DNA of 64,000 bases from positions 434,001 through 498,000 of the forward strand of contig NZ_JACLQD010000003.1 of the NCBI RefSeq assembly GCF_014243445.1, in the 5' to 3' direction. The position numbers and the translations under genes were made by a program. Shown here piece after piece: positions 8,221 to 17,100 of the stretch. Source of the stretch: Paragemmobacter straminiformis. Its GTDB lineage: Bacteria > Pseudomonadota > Alphaproteobacteria > Rhodobacterales > Rhodobacteraceae. The notes under the pieces are model-generated. The model did not search any database. It was not told where the DNA came from and was given only the letters and a program-made list of their open reading frames with translations. The stretch's first letter is position 1. Each line of letters opens with the position of its first letter.

Positions 8221-9027
8221 TCATCGGAGGTTGGAGAGATAATGCCTTAACACCCGTTCCAGTTTTGCCGCACCAAGCGGGGCCATCGCCTTGGTGTGTT
8301 CGTGGCTGATCTTCTCGTCCGACAGGCCCGCCGCCATGTTGGTGATGGTGGAAATGGCCGCGACCGACAGGCCGAGGAAACGGGCAAGGATGACTTCGGG
8401 CACGGTGGACATGCCGACGGCATCGCCGCCAAGCGTGCGGATGGCGCGGATTTCGGCGGGGGTTTCAAAGGAGGGGCCGGAATACCACGCATAGACGCCC
8501 TGCGGCAGCGCCACGCCCACGGCCGAGGCCGAGGCGGCAAGGGCTGTGCGGATGGCGGGGTCATGCGCGTCGCCCATCGGCACGAAGCGGGCATCGGTCG
8601 GCTCGCCGATCAGCGGGTTCAGGCCGGAGAAGTTGATGTGGTCCGACAGCATCATCAGATCGCCGGGGCGGATGTCGGGGCGCAGGCTGCCTGCGGCGTT
8701 GGTGACGATAAGGCTATAGGCCCCGAGGGCGCGCAGCACCTCGAGCGGAAGGCGCATCGCGGCGGGATTGCCCTTTTCGTAGTAGTGTTCGCGCGCCCCG
8801 AAGACGGCCACGCGCACGCCTTCGAGCGTGCCGATCACAAGGTTGGGGTTGTGGCCCGAGACGCTGGCATGGGGAAAGCCCGGCAGGTCGGCGTAAGGGA
8901 TCGCCACGCCGTCGACCGCGCCCGCCAGATGGCCGAGGCCGGAGCCGAGGATCAGGCCAAGCCGCACGGGGGCGTCGCCCGCACGCGCGCGGATGAGTTG
9001 GGCGAGGTCGTCAGCGTTCTTTGACAT
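8221..9027 (-). CDS. Purine nucleoside phosphorylase, trimeric type
   Basis: 268 residues. It splits purine nucleosides with phosphate into base and (deoxy)ribose-1-phosphate. Motifs of the PNP-I/MTAP family are visible: GSGLGHLA (residues 28-35, phosphate site), REHYYEKG (79-86), YSGPSFETPAEIR (182-194, base-binding Glu188) and GMSTVPEV (205-212). ATG 9027 lies within the end of the upstream permease gene (17-nt overlap), making this the last gene of a nucleoside import operon. Imported nucleosides would be its substrates. An ATG-like start at 9084 is rejected because it would lie deep in the permease. Confidence 0.92.
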   Translation of the reverse strand: MSKNADDLAQLIRARAGDAPVRLGLILGSGLGHLAGAVDGVAIPYADLPGFPHASVSGHNPNLVIGTLEGVRVAVFGAREHYYEKGNPAAMRLPLEVLRALGAYSLIVTNAAGSLRPDIRPGDLMMLSDHINFSGLNPLIGEPTDARFVPMGDAHDPAIRTALAASASAVGVALPQGVYAWYSGPSFETPAEIRAIRTLGGDAVGMSTVPEVILARFLGLSVAAISTITNMAAGLSDEKISHEHTKAMAPLGAAKLERVLRHYLSNLR

Positions 9028-9982
9028 AGGGCTCGCCTCCGGCGCGGGGGGGGATGGCTTTGCCGACGAAGCCCGCAAGGACAAGGACCGTCAGGATGTA
9101 GGGCAGCGCGTCGAGGAAGGGGACGGGGATCTTTACCTGCACGACGGCGGTGACGACATCGGGGCGCAGGGCAAGGGCCTGGAAGAAACCGAAGAGCATG
9201 CAGGCCCCCAGCGCCTGCCAGGGCCGCCACTTGGCGAAGATGAGCGCGGCAAGGGCGATATAGCCGCGCCCTGCCGTCATCTCGCGCCCGAAGCCCGCTT
9301 GCAGGGCGGTGGCCATATAGGCCCCCGCAAGGCCGCAGAGAAGGCCGGTGATGCCCACGGCAGCAAAGCGCAACCCCTTGACCGAGACGCCCGCCGTATC
9401 GACGGCGGCCGGGTTCTCGCCCACGGCGCGCAGGCGCAGGCCGAAGCGGGTGCGATAAAGGACCCACCATGTCAGCGGCACGCACAGGATGGCGACATAG
9501 ACCAGCAGCGCGTGGCCCGAGATCACATCGGCATAGAGCGGGCCGAGGACCGGGACGGGGCGCAGGGTTTCCGCGAAGGGCAGGGTGATTTCGTTGAAGC
9601 GGGCGGCCCCGTCGAGCGGCGGGGTGCGCCCGCCCTGTCCGAACAGGCGCTGCGCGACGAGAACGGTGATGCCGCTGGCAAGGAAGTTCAGCGCCACGCC
9701 CGAGATGAGCTGGTTGCCGCGGAAGGTGATCGAGGCCACGCCGTGCAGGCCCGCGAACACCAGCGACCCCGCGAGACCCGCCAGAAGGCCAAGCCAGACC
9801 GATCCCGTCAGAAAGGCCACCGCGCCCGAACACATCGCGGCCATGAGCATCTTGCCCTCGAGCCCGATGTCGAAGATGCCCGCGCGTTCCGAGAACAGCC
9901 CCGCAAGGCAGGCAAAGAGGAGCGGCGTGCCGAGGCGCAGCGTCGAGTCGAGGATTTGCAGGAGGGTTCCGTAATCCATCAT
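9011..9982 (-). CDS. ABC transporter permease, nucleoside (BMP-type) importer, second subunit
   Basis: A 323-residue BPD_transp_2 permease (MMDYGTLLQILDSTLRLGTPLLFACLAGLFSERAGIFDIGLEGKML) with about 8-10 membrane helices. The FNIGLEG-like motif (here FDIGLEGKML) and the late GRGYIALAALIFAKW segment are typical of the NupQ/YufQ group. ATG 9982 overlaps the stop of the preceding permease by 4 nt. It forms the heterodimeric channel with the next subunit in a nucleoside ABC importer. Confidence 0.9.
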   Translation of the reverse strand: MMDYGTLLQILDSTLRLGTPLLFACLAGLFSERAGIFDIGLEGKMLMAAMCSGAVAFLTGSVWLGLLAGLAGSLVFAGLHGVASITFRGNQLISGVALNFLASGITVLVAQRLFGQGGRTPPLDGAARFNEITLPFAETLRPVPVLGPLYADVISGHALLVYVAILCVPLTWWVLYRTRFGLRLRAVGENPAAVDTAGVSVKGLRFAAVGITGLLCGLAGAYMATALQAGFGREMTAGRGYIALAALIFAKWRPWQALGACMLFGFFQALALRPDVVTAVVQVKIPVPFLDALPYILTVLVLAGFVGKAIPPRAGGEPYVKER

Positions 9983-11073
9983 GCCACCTGCCGCTTGCGA
10001 CCGAAGGAGAAGAGCCAGACGAGCAGCATCCGCACCATCACGTCGAGCGCCCCGGTGAACAGGATCACAAGGCCCTGCACGACGATGCGCAGTTCGATGG
10101 GGATGGCGGTCCAGAGGCCGAGTTCCGCCCCGCCCTGATAGAGGAACCCGAAAAGGACCGCCGCCAGCACCACGCCGACGGGGTGGTTGCGCCCCATGAG
10201 CGCGACCGCGATGCCGATGAAGCCCGCGCCTTCGGACGAGTTTTGCAGCAGGCGTTCGGCCTCGCCCATCACGTTGTTGACGGACATGAGGCCGGCGAGT
10301 GCCCCGGAAATGGTCATCGAGATCATGATCATCTTGGCGGGGTTGATCCCGGCGTAGCGGGCGGCGGGTTCGGATTTCCCGAAAGCGCGCAGCTGGTAGC
10401 CAAGGCGGGTGCGCCACAGGATCAGCCAGACGGCCCATGCGGCAGCAAGGGCGATGAACAGGGTGACGTTGGCGGGCACTTCCTTTTGGAAAAACAGATC
10501 GAAGCCCGGAATCTGGTTCAGCGTGGGCAGCGAGACGGTTTTCGGGAAACGTGCGGTCGCGGGGTCCATCTGGCCCGCAGGGCGCAGCACGTCGACGAGC
10601 AGATAGACGATGAGCGCCGCTGCGATGTAGTTGAACATGATCGTCGTGATGACGATATGGCTGCCGCGTCTGGCGGCCAGATAGGCCGGCACCGCCGCCC
10701 AGACCGCGCCGAAGGCCGCAGCCGAAAGCGAGGCCGCGAGCAGCGCCACCGACCAGTGCGGCCACGGGATCAGCAGACAGGCGAGGGCCACGCCAAGCCC
10801 GCCAAGCTGCGCCTGCCCTTCGCCGCCGATGTTGAACATGCCCGCGTGGAAGGCGATGGTCACGGCAAGGCCGGTGAAGATGAAGCTGGTGGTGTAGTAG
10901 AGCGTATAGCCCCAGCCATAGGCCGACATGAGCGAGCCTTCGACCATGACCTTCAGCGCCTCGGACGGGCTTTGCCCGATGGCCTTGATGACGATGGCCG
11001 AGATGGCGGCGGCGAAGATCAGGCTGACCAGCGGCACAAGCACCACATCGGCCCATTTGGGCAAACGGTCCAT
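9979..11073 (-). CDS. ABC transporter permease, nucleoside (BMP-type) importer, first subunit
   Basis: A 364-residue BPD_transp_2 permease of the NupP/YufP group. It shows FHAGMFNIGGEGQAQLGG, the helix motif that contacts the neighbouring subunit, and GINPAKMIMISMTISGALAGL in the second half. About 9-10 hydrophobic helices are visible. Its start codon shares one base with the stop of the ATPase gene (TGATG), and its stop overlaps the next permease. Confidence 0.9.
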   Translation of the reverse strand: MDRLPKWADVVLVPLVSLIFAAAISAIVIKAIGQSPSEALKVMVEGSLMSAYGWGYTLYYTTSFIFTGLAVTIAFHAGMFNIGGEGQAQLGGLGVALACLLIPWPHWSVALLAASLSAAAFGAVWAAVPAYLAARRGSHIVITTIMFNYIAAALIVYLLVDVLRPAGQMDPATARFPKTVSLPTLNQIPGFDLFFQKEVPANVTLFIALAAAWAVWLILWRTRLGYQLRAFGKSEPAARYAGINPAKMIMISMTISGALAGLMSVNNVMGEAERLLQNSSEGAGFIGIAVALMGRNHPVGVVLAAVLFGFLYQGGAELGLWTAIPIELRIVVQGLVILFTGALDVMVRMLLVWLFSFGRKRQVA

Positions 11074-12644
11074 CAGGGGGTCCCCTCGCTCACGCCCGCC
11101 ATGAGCAGGCCGAGTTCGCGTTCATTGGTGGTTTCGGGGTCGCGGAAGCCCATGAGCTTCCCGTCGAACATCACGGCGATCCGGTCGGAGAGCGACATGA
11201 TCTCGTCAAGCTCGACCGAGACGAGGAGGATGGCTTTGCCCGCGTCGCGCAGGGCCACGATCTGTTTGTGGATGAATTCGATGGCCCCGATATCCACGCC
11301 GCGCGTGGGCTGGCCGATCAGGAGCAGGTCGGGGTTGCGTTCGATTTCCCGCGCGACCACGATCTTTTGCTGGTTGCCGCCCGAGAAGGATTTGGCGGGA
11401 AGCGTGGGGATGGGCGGGCGGACGTCGAAGCGTTCCATCTTGGCCGCCGTGTCGGCGCGCAGGGCGTCGTTGTCCATCAGCAGCGCGTTTTTCTGGTATT
11501 CGGGCGCGTTGTGATAGCCGAAGGCCACGTTTTCCCACGCCTCGAAGTCCATGATGAGGCCAAGGTGCTGGCGGTCTTCGGGGACATGGGCGATGCCCGC
11601 CTCGCGCCGGGTCTGGCCGTTGGCGGTGGCACCCGTCAGGGGCAGGTCGGTGCCGTTCATCACGATGCGCCCCGTGGCTGCGGCAATGCCGCCCAAGGCT
11701 TCGAGCAGTTCGGACTGGCCGTTGCCCGCCACCCCCGCGATGCCGAGGATCTCGCCGGCGCGGATGTCGAAGCTGATGCCTTTCAGCCGCTCGACGCCAT
11801 GTTCGTCGCGCACGTGCAGGTCCTGCACCGAAAGCACGGTCTTGCCGGGGTTCGGCGCGCCCTTGTCGACTTCGAGCAGCACCTTGCGGCCGACCATCAG
11901 CTCGGCGAGTTCTTCGGGGCTGGTCTCGGCGGTTTTCACCGTGCCGACCATCGTGCCGCGCCGCATCACGCTGACATGGTCGGTGATCTCCATGATCTCG
12001 CGTAGTTTGTGGGTGATCAGGATGATGGTTTTGCCCTGGTCCCGCAGGCCCGACAGGATGCGGAACAGGTGGTCGGCCTCGGCCGGGGTCAGAACGCCGG
12101 TGGGTTCGTCAAGGATCAGGATATCGGCCTGACGGTACAGCGCTTTGAGGATTTCGACGCGCTGCTGGTGGCCGACCGACAGGTCCTCGATCAGGGCGTC
12201 GGGGTCGACGTCGAGTTCGTATTCGCGGCTCAGGTCCGACAGGACGCGGCGGGCCTTGGCCAGCGAACGGGCGAGCATCGCGCCCTCTTCTGCGCCGAGG
12301 ATGACGTTTTCGAGGACGGTGAAATTCTGCACCAGCTTGAAATGCTGGAACACCATGCCGATGCCCGCGCGGATGGCGCTTTGGCTGTCGGGAATGGCGG
12401 TGGGGGTGCCGTTGATCAGGATTTCACCCGAATCCGCACGGTAGAAGCCGTAAAGGATCGACATCAGCGTCGATTTGCCCGCGCCGTTCTCGCCGATGAT
12501 GCCGTGGATCGTGCCACGCGGGACGGCGATGGAGATATCCTTGTTGGCCTGCACCGGACCGAAGGCTTTGGAAATGCCCTTCAGTTCGATGGCAAAGGGG
12601 GCGGCAGTTGCCTGCCGCCCCGAAGTGTTCGCGCCTGATGGCAT
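11073..12644 (-). CDS. ABC transporter ATP-binding protein with two nucleotide-binding domains (nucleoside importer)
   Basis: A 523-residue tandem ATPase. Domain 1 has Walker A GENGAGKS, Q-loop region FQHFKLV, signature LSVGHQQRVEI and Walker B ILILDEPT. Domain 2 has a degenerate Walker A region (GVAGNGQSE), signature FSGGNQQKI and a Walker B-like LLIGQPT. A degenerate second site is normal for the NupO/MglA/RbsA class. Together with the flanking permeases and the BMP binding protein it forms a nucleoside importer. The start shares one base with the stop of the binding-protein gene. Confidence 0.92.
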   Translation of the reverse strand: MPSGANTSGRQATAAPFAIELKGISKAFGPVQANKDISIAVPRGTIHGIIGENGAGKSTLMSILYGFYRADSGEILINGTPTAIPDSQSAIRAGIGMVFQHFKLVQNFTVLENVILGAEEGAMLARSLAKARRVLSDLSREYELDVDPDALIEDLSVGHQQRVEILKALYRQADILILDEPTGVLTPAEADHLFRILSGLRDQGKTIILITHKLREIMEITDHVSVMRRGTMVGTVKTAETSPEELAELMVGRKVLLEVDKGAPNPGKTVLSVQDLHVRDEHGVERLKGISFDIRAGEILGIAGVAGNGQSELLEALGGIAAATGRIVMNGTDLPLTGATANGQTRREAGIAHVPEDRQHLGLIMDFEAWENVAFGYHNAPEYQKNALLMDNDALRADTAAKMERFDVRPPIPTLPAKSFSGGNQQKIVVAREIERNPDLLLIGQPTRGVDIGAIEFIHKQIVALRDAGKAILLVSVELDEIMSLSDRIAVMFDGKLMGFRDPETTNERELGLLMAGVSEGTP

Positions 12645-13639
12645 CAGAAGGTCGCCGCCGGGCAGGTGTTGTCGGACATGTAGTCGTGAACCACCAGTTC
12701 GCCCGACTTGATCTTTTCGGCGGCGGCATCGACCGCTGCCTTCATTTCCGGCGTCACGAGGGATGCGTTGTTCTCGTCCATCGCGTAATCCACGCCGCCC
12801 GCCTTGAGGTCGAGCACGTTGATGCCGGGGGTGAGTTTGTCGCCTTCGGTAAAGGCGTTGTAGACCGCGACATCGACGCGCTTCATCATCGAGGTCAGGA
12901 TCTTGCCGGGGTGCATGCCGTTCTGGTTGCTGTCGACGCCGATGCCGAGGATGCCTTCATCGGCAGCCGCCTGCAACACGCCGACGCCGGTGCCGCCCGC
13001 TGCCGCATAGATCACGTCAGCGCCCTGGGCTTTCTGGCCCTTGGCAAGTTCGGCGCCCTTGACCGGATCGTTCCATGCGGCCGGGGTGGTGCCGGTCATG
13101 TTCAGCACGATCTTGGCATCGGGGTTGGCGGCGATGACGCCCTGCGCATAGCCGCAGCCGAAGCGGCGGATGAGCGGGATGTCCATGCCGCCGATGAAGC
13201 CGACGGTGCCGGTTTTCGAGGCAAGGCCGGCCATCATGCCGACGAGGTAGCTGCCCTGATCTTCCGTAAAGACGACCGATTTCACGTTGGGCTGTTCCAC
13301 GACCATGTCGATGATCGCGAATTTGGTGTCGGGGAAGTCGGGGGCCACGGTGTTGAGCGCGTCACCGAAGGCAAAGCCGGTCATGACGATGGGGTTGGCA
13401 CCCGATTCAGCCAGACGGCGCAGGGCCTGCTCGCGCTGGGCTTCGGACTGCATTTCCAGCTCTTTGTAGGTGCCGCCGGTTTCCTTGGCCCATTTCTCGG
13501 CGCCGTTGAAGGCGGCCTCGTTGAAGGATTTGTCGAACTTGCCGCCGAGGTCGTAGATGATCGCCGGATCGGCGGCGGCAATGCCTGCGGTCAGCGCCAG
13601 CGTGGCCGCTGCGCCGAGAAGCGTTTTCATCAGGGTCAT
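12644..13639 (-). CDS. BMP family substrate-binding protein of the nucleoside ABC importer
   Basis: A 331-residue periplasmic protein beginning MTLMKTLLGAAATLALTAG, with a signal peptidase I-type cleavage site after IAAA. There is no lipobox cysteine, although BMP proteins of Gram-positives and spirochaetes are lipoproteins. The BMP (PF02608) fold is indicated by FDKSFNEAAFNGAEKW, FTEDQGSYLVGMMAGL, VGFIGGMDIPLIRRF and DVIYAAAGGTGVGV. ATG 13639 has a GGGAGA Shine-Dalgarno. It is the first gene of a five-gene operon ending in purine nucleoside phosphorylase, which argues for purine nucleoside import rather than another BMP ligand. Confidence 0.92.
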   Translation of the reverse strand: MTLMKTLLGAAATLALTAGIAAADPAIIYDLGGKFDKSFNEAAFNGAEKWAKETGGTYKELEMQSEAQREQALRRLAESGANPIVMTGFAFGDALNTVAPDFPDTKFAIIDMVVEQPNVKSVVFTEDQGSYLVGMMAGLASKTGTVGFIGGMDIPLIRRFGCGYAQGVIAANPDAKIVLNMTGTTPAAWNDPVKGAELAKGQKAQGADVIYAAAGGTGVGVLQAAADEGILGIGVDSNQNGMHPGKILTSMMKRVDVAVYNAFTEGDKLTPGINVLDLKAGGVDYAMDENNASLVTPEMKAAVDAAAEKIKSGELVVHDYMSDNTCPAATF

Positions 13640-13713
13640 GGGTTTCTCCCGGTCAAAATCGTTGGGTCTTGTTTCTTGTCCCGCCCGTTTCGCATCAGGG
13701 CGGTTCGTGGGCA

Positions 13714-13743
13714 ATTTAGGGCGGATTCGTGCGAAGGGGTCAA
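13714..13743 (-). promoter_or_regulatory. Candidate sigma-70 promoter of the nucleoside importer operon
   Basis: Read on the minus strand: TTGACC (13743-13738), an 18-nt spacer, and CTAAAT (13719-13714), about 75 bp upstream of the binding-protein start codon. Match to the TTGACA/TATAAT consensus is moderate. Confidence 0.4.
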
Positions 13744-13821
13744 CACCTCTTTGCGAGCGGATGACGCAGAATTAACGAGGTTTGATCAAATCTTTGGCGC
13801 GGCTTGCGGGGATCGACGCCG

Positions 13822-14232
13822 TCAGGGCGTGCAGGTCATCACGATGGCGTCGATGGGGCGCCCTTCGGGGCTGCGGTAATAGCCGCGGCGCGTGCCGGAT
13901 TCGGTGAAGCCCGCGGCGGCATAGATGTGGCGGGCAGGGGCGTTGTCGGCGGCGACCTCGAGAAAGGCCGAGGCCGCGCCACGCTGGCGCGCCTGTTCGA
14001 GAAACGCGGCGACAAGACGTTTGGCCGCCCCGCGCCCGCGCTGTTCGGGCGGGGTGGCGAGGGTGAGCAATTCGGCCTCGTCCACGATCACGCGGCCCAG
14101 AAGGAAGCTGTCGCCTTCGGTCAGCAGGAAGCTTTGCGGTTGCGACAGGAAGCCCGCGAATTCCGCCTCGGACCAGGGACGCGGGGTTGTGAAGGACAGC
14201 GCGTGCAGACGGGCAAGGGTGGCGGGGGTCAT
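13822..14232 (-). CDS. rimI: GNAT acetyltransferase, RimI-like
   Basis: A 136-residue GNAT-fold protein. The acetyl-CoA binding loop appears as EQRGRGAAKRLV (the Q/RxxGxG/A motif) and is followed by AFLEVAADNAPARHIYAAAGF, the classic RimI/GNAT C-terminal motif. RimI acetylates the N-terminal alanine of ribosomal protein S18. The position directly downstream of tsaB (10-bp gap) is a common arrangement and supports the assignment. RimI and generic GNATs cannot be told apart with certainty by eye. Confidence 0.82.
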   Translation of the reverse strand: MTPATLARLHALSFTTPRPWSEAEFAGFLSQPQSFLLTEGDSFLLGRVIVDEAELLTLATPPEQRGRGAAKRLVAAFLEQARQRGAASAFLEVAADNAPARHIYAAAGFTESGTRRGYYRSPEGRPIDAIVMTCTP

Positions 14233-14242
14233 GGCGCGCGGG

Positions 14243-14890
14243 TCACGGCAAGATCACGGGCGGCGGGTCGGACGGGGGGGCGGCATCGGCGCCGCGCAGG
14301 TAAAAGGGCGCGGGACGCGGGGGGGTGGTGCCGATCTGGCCCATCCCGATCTGGCCCGGCCCGATCTGACCAGTCCCGATGCGGGCGGCGGCGATACGGG
14401 CGATGGCTTCGGCGATGGGGGCCGAGGGCAGGGCATCGGGCAGGGCGTTGCCCGCATGCGGGGCATCGAGCGCCAGCGCGTCGCGTTGCGTCAGGCAGGC
14501 CGCGCTATCGGTGATATCGAATCGCTGGGCATAGACCTCGCCGCGCCGCGCGTCCTCGACCACCCAGAGCGGGCGGGGCAGACCCTGTGCCAGAGCCTCG
14601 AGGCGGGTTACCCCGATGGCAGGACGGTCGAGCGACAGGGCAAGGCCACGGGCGGCCGCGACGGCGATGCGGACCCCGGTGAAGTTGCCGGGGCCGGTGC
14701 CGACGGCGATGGCGTCGAGGTCGGCCCATGTCAGGCCCGCTTCGGCCAGAAGTTCGGCCGCCAGCGGCAAAAGGCGTTCGGCCTGACCCTTTTCCATCGG
14801 CTCGTGGCGGCTGGCCACGACGGTATCGCCGCAAAGCACGGCGGCCGCGCAATGCGCGGCCGATGTGTCGAAAGCGAGGATCTTCGGCAT
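14243..14890 (-). CDS. tsaB: tRNA threonylcarbamoyladenosine biosynthesis protein TsaB
   Basis: A 215-residue ASKHA-fold partner of TsaD in making t6A37 on ANN-decoding tRNAs. N-terminal ILAFDTSAAHCAAAV and AVGTGPGNFTGVRIAVAAARGLAL are diagnostic. The C-terminal part carries an unusual pentapeptide repeat IG-T/P/M-GQ at residues 171-187, encoded by a 15-bp tandem repeat. This linker is not part of the conserved core. It is co-oriented with nfu upstream and rimI downstream. Confidence 0.92.
   Translation of the reverse strand: MPKILAFDTSAAHCAAAVLCGDTVVASRHEPMEKGQAERLLPLAAELLAEAGLTWADLDAIAVGTGPGNFTGVRIAVAAARGLALSLDRPAIGVTRLEALAQGLPRPLWVVEDARRGEVYAQRFDITDSAACLTQRDALALDAPHAGNALPDALPSAPIAEAIARIAAARIGTGQIGPGQIGMGQIGTTPPRPAPFYLRGADAAPPSDPPPVILP
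14331..14380. repeat. 15-bp tandem repeat, about 3.3 copies, inside tsaB
   Basis: Units begin at 14331, 14346 and 14361, each starting CCGATCTG, with a partial fourth from 14376. The repeat is in frame and encodes the pentapeptide IG-x-GQ. Such an array can gain or lose units by slippage without breaking the frame. Confidence 0.75.
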
Positions 14891-14900
14891 CGCGGAAGGA

Positions 14901-15461
14901 TCAGGCGGCGACGGGGCGCACTTCCAGCACTTCGGGGATGTAATGGCGCAAGAGGTTCTCGATCCCCATCTTGAGCGTCAGCGTCGAGGAGGGGCAACCC
15001 GCGCAGGCGCCCTGCATGTGCAGGTAGACCACGCCACGGTCGAAGCCGTGGAAGGTGATGTCGCCACCGTCCTGCGCCACGGCGGGGCGGACGCGGGTGT
15101 CGAGCAGTTCCTTGATCTGGCGGACGATGTCGCCATCCTCGCCGGTGTGTTCCTTGTGCCCGCCGCCGGTGCTTTCGCCGTCGATGGTGGCGGCGCCGGA
15201 CTGGTAATGCTCCATGATCGCGCCAAGGATGGCGGGTTTGACATGGTCCCATTCTACGGCTTCAGCCTTGGTCACGGTGACGAAGTCGGCCCCGAAGAAC
15301 ACGCCCGACACGCCGCCCACGGCAAAGATGCGCCGCGCAAGGGGGGATTTGGCCGCAGCCTCGGCGCTGGGAAAATCGGCGGTGCCAAGGTCGAGCACGG
15401 TCTGGCCGGGCAGGAACTTCAGCGTCGCGGGGTTCGGCGTCGACTCGGTCTGGATGAACAT
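14901..15461 (-). CDS. NifU family iron-sulfur cluster carrier (Nfu type)
   Basis: 186 residues: an N-terminal Nfu_N domain (MFIQTESTPNPATLKFLPGQ, residues 1-85) and a C-terminal NifU domain with the cluster-binding CxxC at Cys153-Cys156 (GACAGCPSSTLTLKMGIE). Nfu proteins deliver 4Fe-4S clusters to apo-enzymes. ATG 15461 has GGAGAA upstream and gives the canonical N terminus; the open frame further upstream is non-homologous. The gene is adjacent to tsaB and rimI. Confidence 0.9.
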   Translation of the reverse strand: MFIQTESTPNPATLKFLPGQTVLDLGTADFPSAEAAAKSPLARRIFAVGGVSGVFFGADFVTVTKAEAVEWDHVKPAILGAIMEHYQSGAATIDGESTGGGHKEHTGEDGDIVRQIKELLDTRVRPAVAQDGGDITFHGFDRGVVYLHMQGACAGCPSSTLTLKMGIENLLRHYIPEVLEVRPVAA

Positions 15462-15559
15462 GGGGCTTCTCCGACTATTCCAGTCGGATATGCGCCCGAT
15501 GGGGCCTGCTGTCAAGTTTGGAACGGTTCTAAGCGCCTTTCCCCTGCCGAAGGCGGCGG

Positions 15560-15625
15560 GGGGCTGTCTGCCCCCCACGGCGCGTGCCGCGCCTCCCCCC
15601 GAGGATATTTCGGGCAAGAGGAAGC
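15560..15625 (+). repeat. Dispersed intergenic element, copy A
   Basis: Between usp and nfu: a C/G-rich part with GGGGGCTGTCTGCCCCCC and GGCGCG/CGCGCC stems, then GAGGATATTTCGGGCAAGAG and GAAG. The reverse complement of this block matches copy B at 17103-17167 (AATAC..CTCGGGGGGAG..GGGGGGC.GACAGCCCCC), and shorter relatives lie at 41803-41860 and 50710-50730. The copies are intergenic, near gene ends. Confidence 0.65.
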
Positions 15626-15647
15626 GGGGCGGCGGATCGGGCGCGGG

Positions 15648-16103
15648 TCAGGTGATGCTTTCCAGCCGTTCCTTGGACATGTCGCCCGGGACGATGGTGA
15701 TCGGGATCGGCAGATTGCCCGAGTTGCGGGTCATGGCGGTGACAAGCGGTCCGGGGCCGGATTTCTCGGTGCCCGCGCCAAGGACAAGGACGCCGACCTG
15801 CGGGTCGTCGTTCACCTGCGCGAGGATTTCGGTGACGGGGTCGCCCTCGCGGATGATGAGTTCGGGGTTCACGCCCTGCTTGTCGCGCATCCATTTGGCG
15901 AAAACCTCGAAATGCGCCTCGATCCGTTCGCGGGCTTCGGCGCGCATCAGGTCGGCGACGCCGAGCCAGTGCTGGTATTCCTCTGGCGGGATGATGGACA
16001 GGATCTGCACCCCGCCCCCCGTATGTGCCGCCCTGAGCGCGGCAAAGCGCATCGCGTTCAGGCATTCGCGCGTATCGTCGAGTACGACGAGAAACTTCCG
16101 CAT
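15648..16103 (-). CDS. Universal stress protein family (UspA domain)
   Basis: A 151-residue cytoplasmic protein. N-terminal MRKFLVVLDDTRECLNAMRFAALRAA and the C-terminal VGVLVLGAG plus PITIVPGDMS fit the UspA fold. The ATP-binding G-2x-G-9x-G(S/T) motif is only partly kept (GAGTEKSGPGPLVTAM), so nucleotide binding is uncertain. It stands alone, flanked by a dispersed repeat on its 3' side. Confidence 0.85.
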   Translation of the reverse strand: MRKFLVVLDDTRECLNAMRFAALRAAHTGGGVQILSIIPPEEYQHWLGVADLMRAEARERIEAHFEVFAKWMRDKQGVNPELIIREGDPVTEILAQVNDDPQVGVLVLGAGTEKSGPGPLVTAMTRNSGNLPIPITIVPGDMSKERLESIT

Positions 16104-16165
16104 ATCACTCTCCCCAAGCGGCGGCGATCATGCCGCTCCGGGGCGGCAGGCGCAAGGCTTTGTGG

Positions 16166-17032
16166 TCAGAGCGGCTGGCTGGCCGCCCAGTCCCAGTACA
16201 GGACGCGGGCGCGGTCGGTCATGGCGCGGCTGCGGAATTCCGTGCCGTCGAAGGCGCGGACCGAGGTGACCTTGGCGAAATTGCCGGACAGGAAGATTTC
16301 GTCGGCGGCATGGGCGTCGTCGAAGGTCAGCACCTTTTCCACCACGGTCACGCCATCGGCGCGCAGGTTGGCGATGTGGCGCGCACGGGTGATGCCTGCA
16401 AGGAAGGTGCCGTTGGGGACGGGGGTAAAGACCGTGCCGTCCTTGACAAGAAAGACGTTCGCCGTGGCGCTTTCAGCAAGGTTGCCAAGCGCATCGGCCA
16501 CCAGAGCATTGCCGAAACCCTTGGACTGCGCCTCGACCAGCATCCTTGCGTTGTTGGGGTAAAGGCAACCTGCCTTGGCGTTGCAGACCGAATCTTCCAG
16601 CACGGGGCGGCGGAAGCGGGTGCGGGTCACGCGCGTCTGGAACTCGGCGGGCGGCATGGCGACCTGTTCGAGGCTGATGGCAAAGCCCGTGGCGCCGGGG
16701 GCGGGGGCGATGCCGAGGTCTGATCCGTGCAATGCCCAATACATCGGGCGGATATAGACGGCGGCACCTGCGTCATAGCCTTTCAGCCCGTCGCGGATGA
16801 TCCCCTCCATCGCGGCTGCGTCCATCGTGGGGGTGATCATCAGCGCCTCGGCACTGGCATTCACGCGGGCGCAATGCTGCGACAGGTCGGGCACCCGCCC
16901 GTCGAAAAGCCGCGCGCCGTCGAACACCGACGAACCCTGCCAGATGCCGTGATCGGCGGCCTTCATCACCGCAAGGTCGCCATCGTGCCAGCGCCCCTCG
17001 AACCATGTGCGGATATGGGTTCCGAATGCCAT
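16166..17032 (-). CDS. Class IV aminotransferase, branched-chain amino acid aminotransferase-like
   Basis: A 288-residue PLP enzyme of fold type IV. The catalytic Lys153 is in VCNAKAGCLYPNN, and the conserved cofactor-contact Glu187 is in LGNLAESATANVFLV. The N terminus HIRTWFEGRWHDGDLAVMKAADHGIWQGSSVFDG matches branched-chain aminotransferase-type proteins. IlvE would interconvert Leu/Ile/Val and their 2-oxo acids. Rhodobacteraceae often carry two such genes, so D-amino-acid or 4-amino-4-deoxychorismate-type activity remains possible. Confidence 0.82.
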   Translation of the reverse strand: MAFGTHIRTWFEGRWHDGDLAVMKAADHGIWQGSSVFDGARLFDGRVPDLSQHCARVNASAEALMITPTMDAAAMEGIIRDGLKGYDAGAAVYIRPMYWALHGSDLGIAPAPGATGFAISLEQVAMPPAEFQTRVTRTRFRRPVLEDSVCNAKAGCLYPNNARMLVEAQSKGFGNALVADALGNLAESATANVFLVKDGTVFTPVPNGTFLAGITRARHIANLRADGVTVVEKVLTFDDAHAADEIFLSGNFAKVTSVRAFDGTEFRSRAMTDRARVLYWDWAASQPL

Positions 17033-17100
17033 GTCGCCCTCCTGTGCCTCGGGCGCAGATAAGCACCGCCACCCGACAGGGTAAAGCCGCGCCTTGCGCT

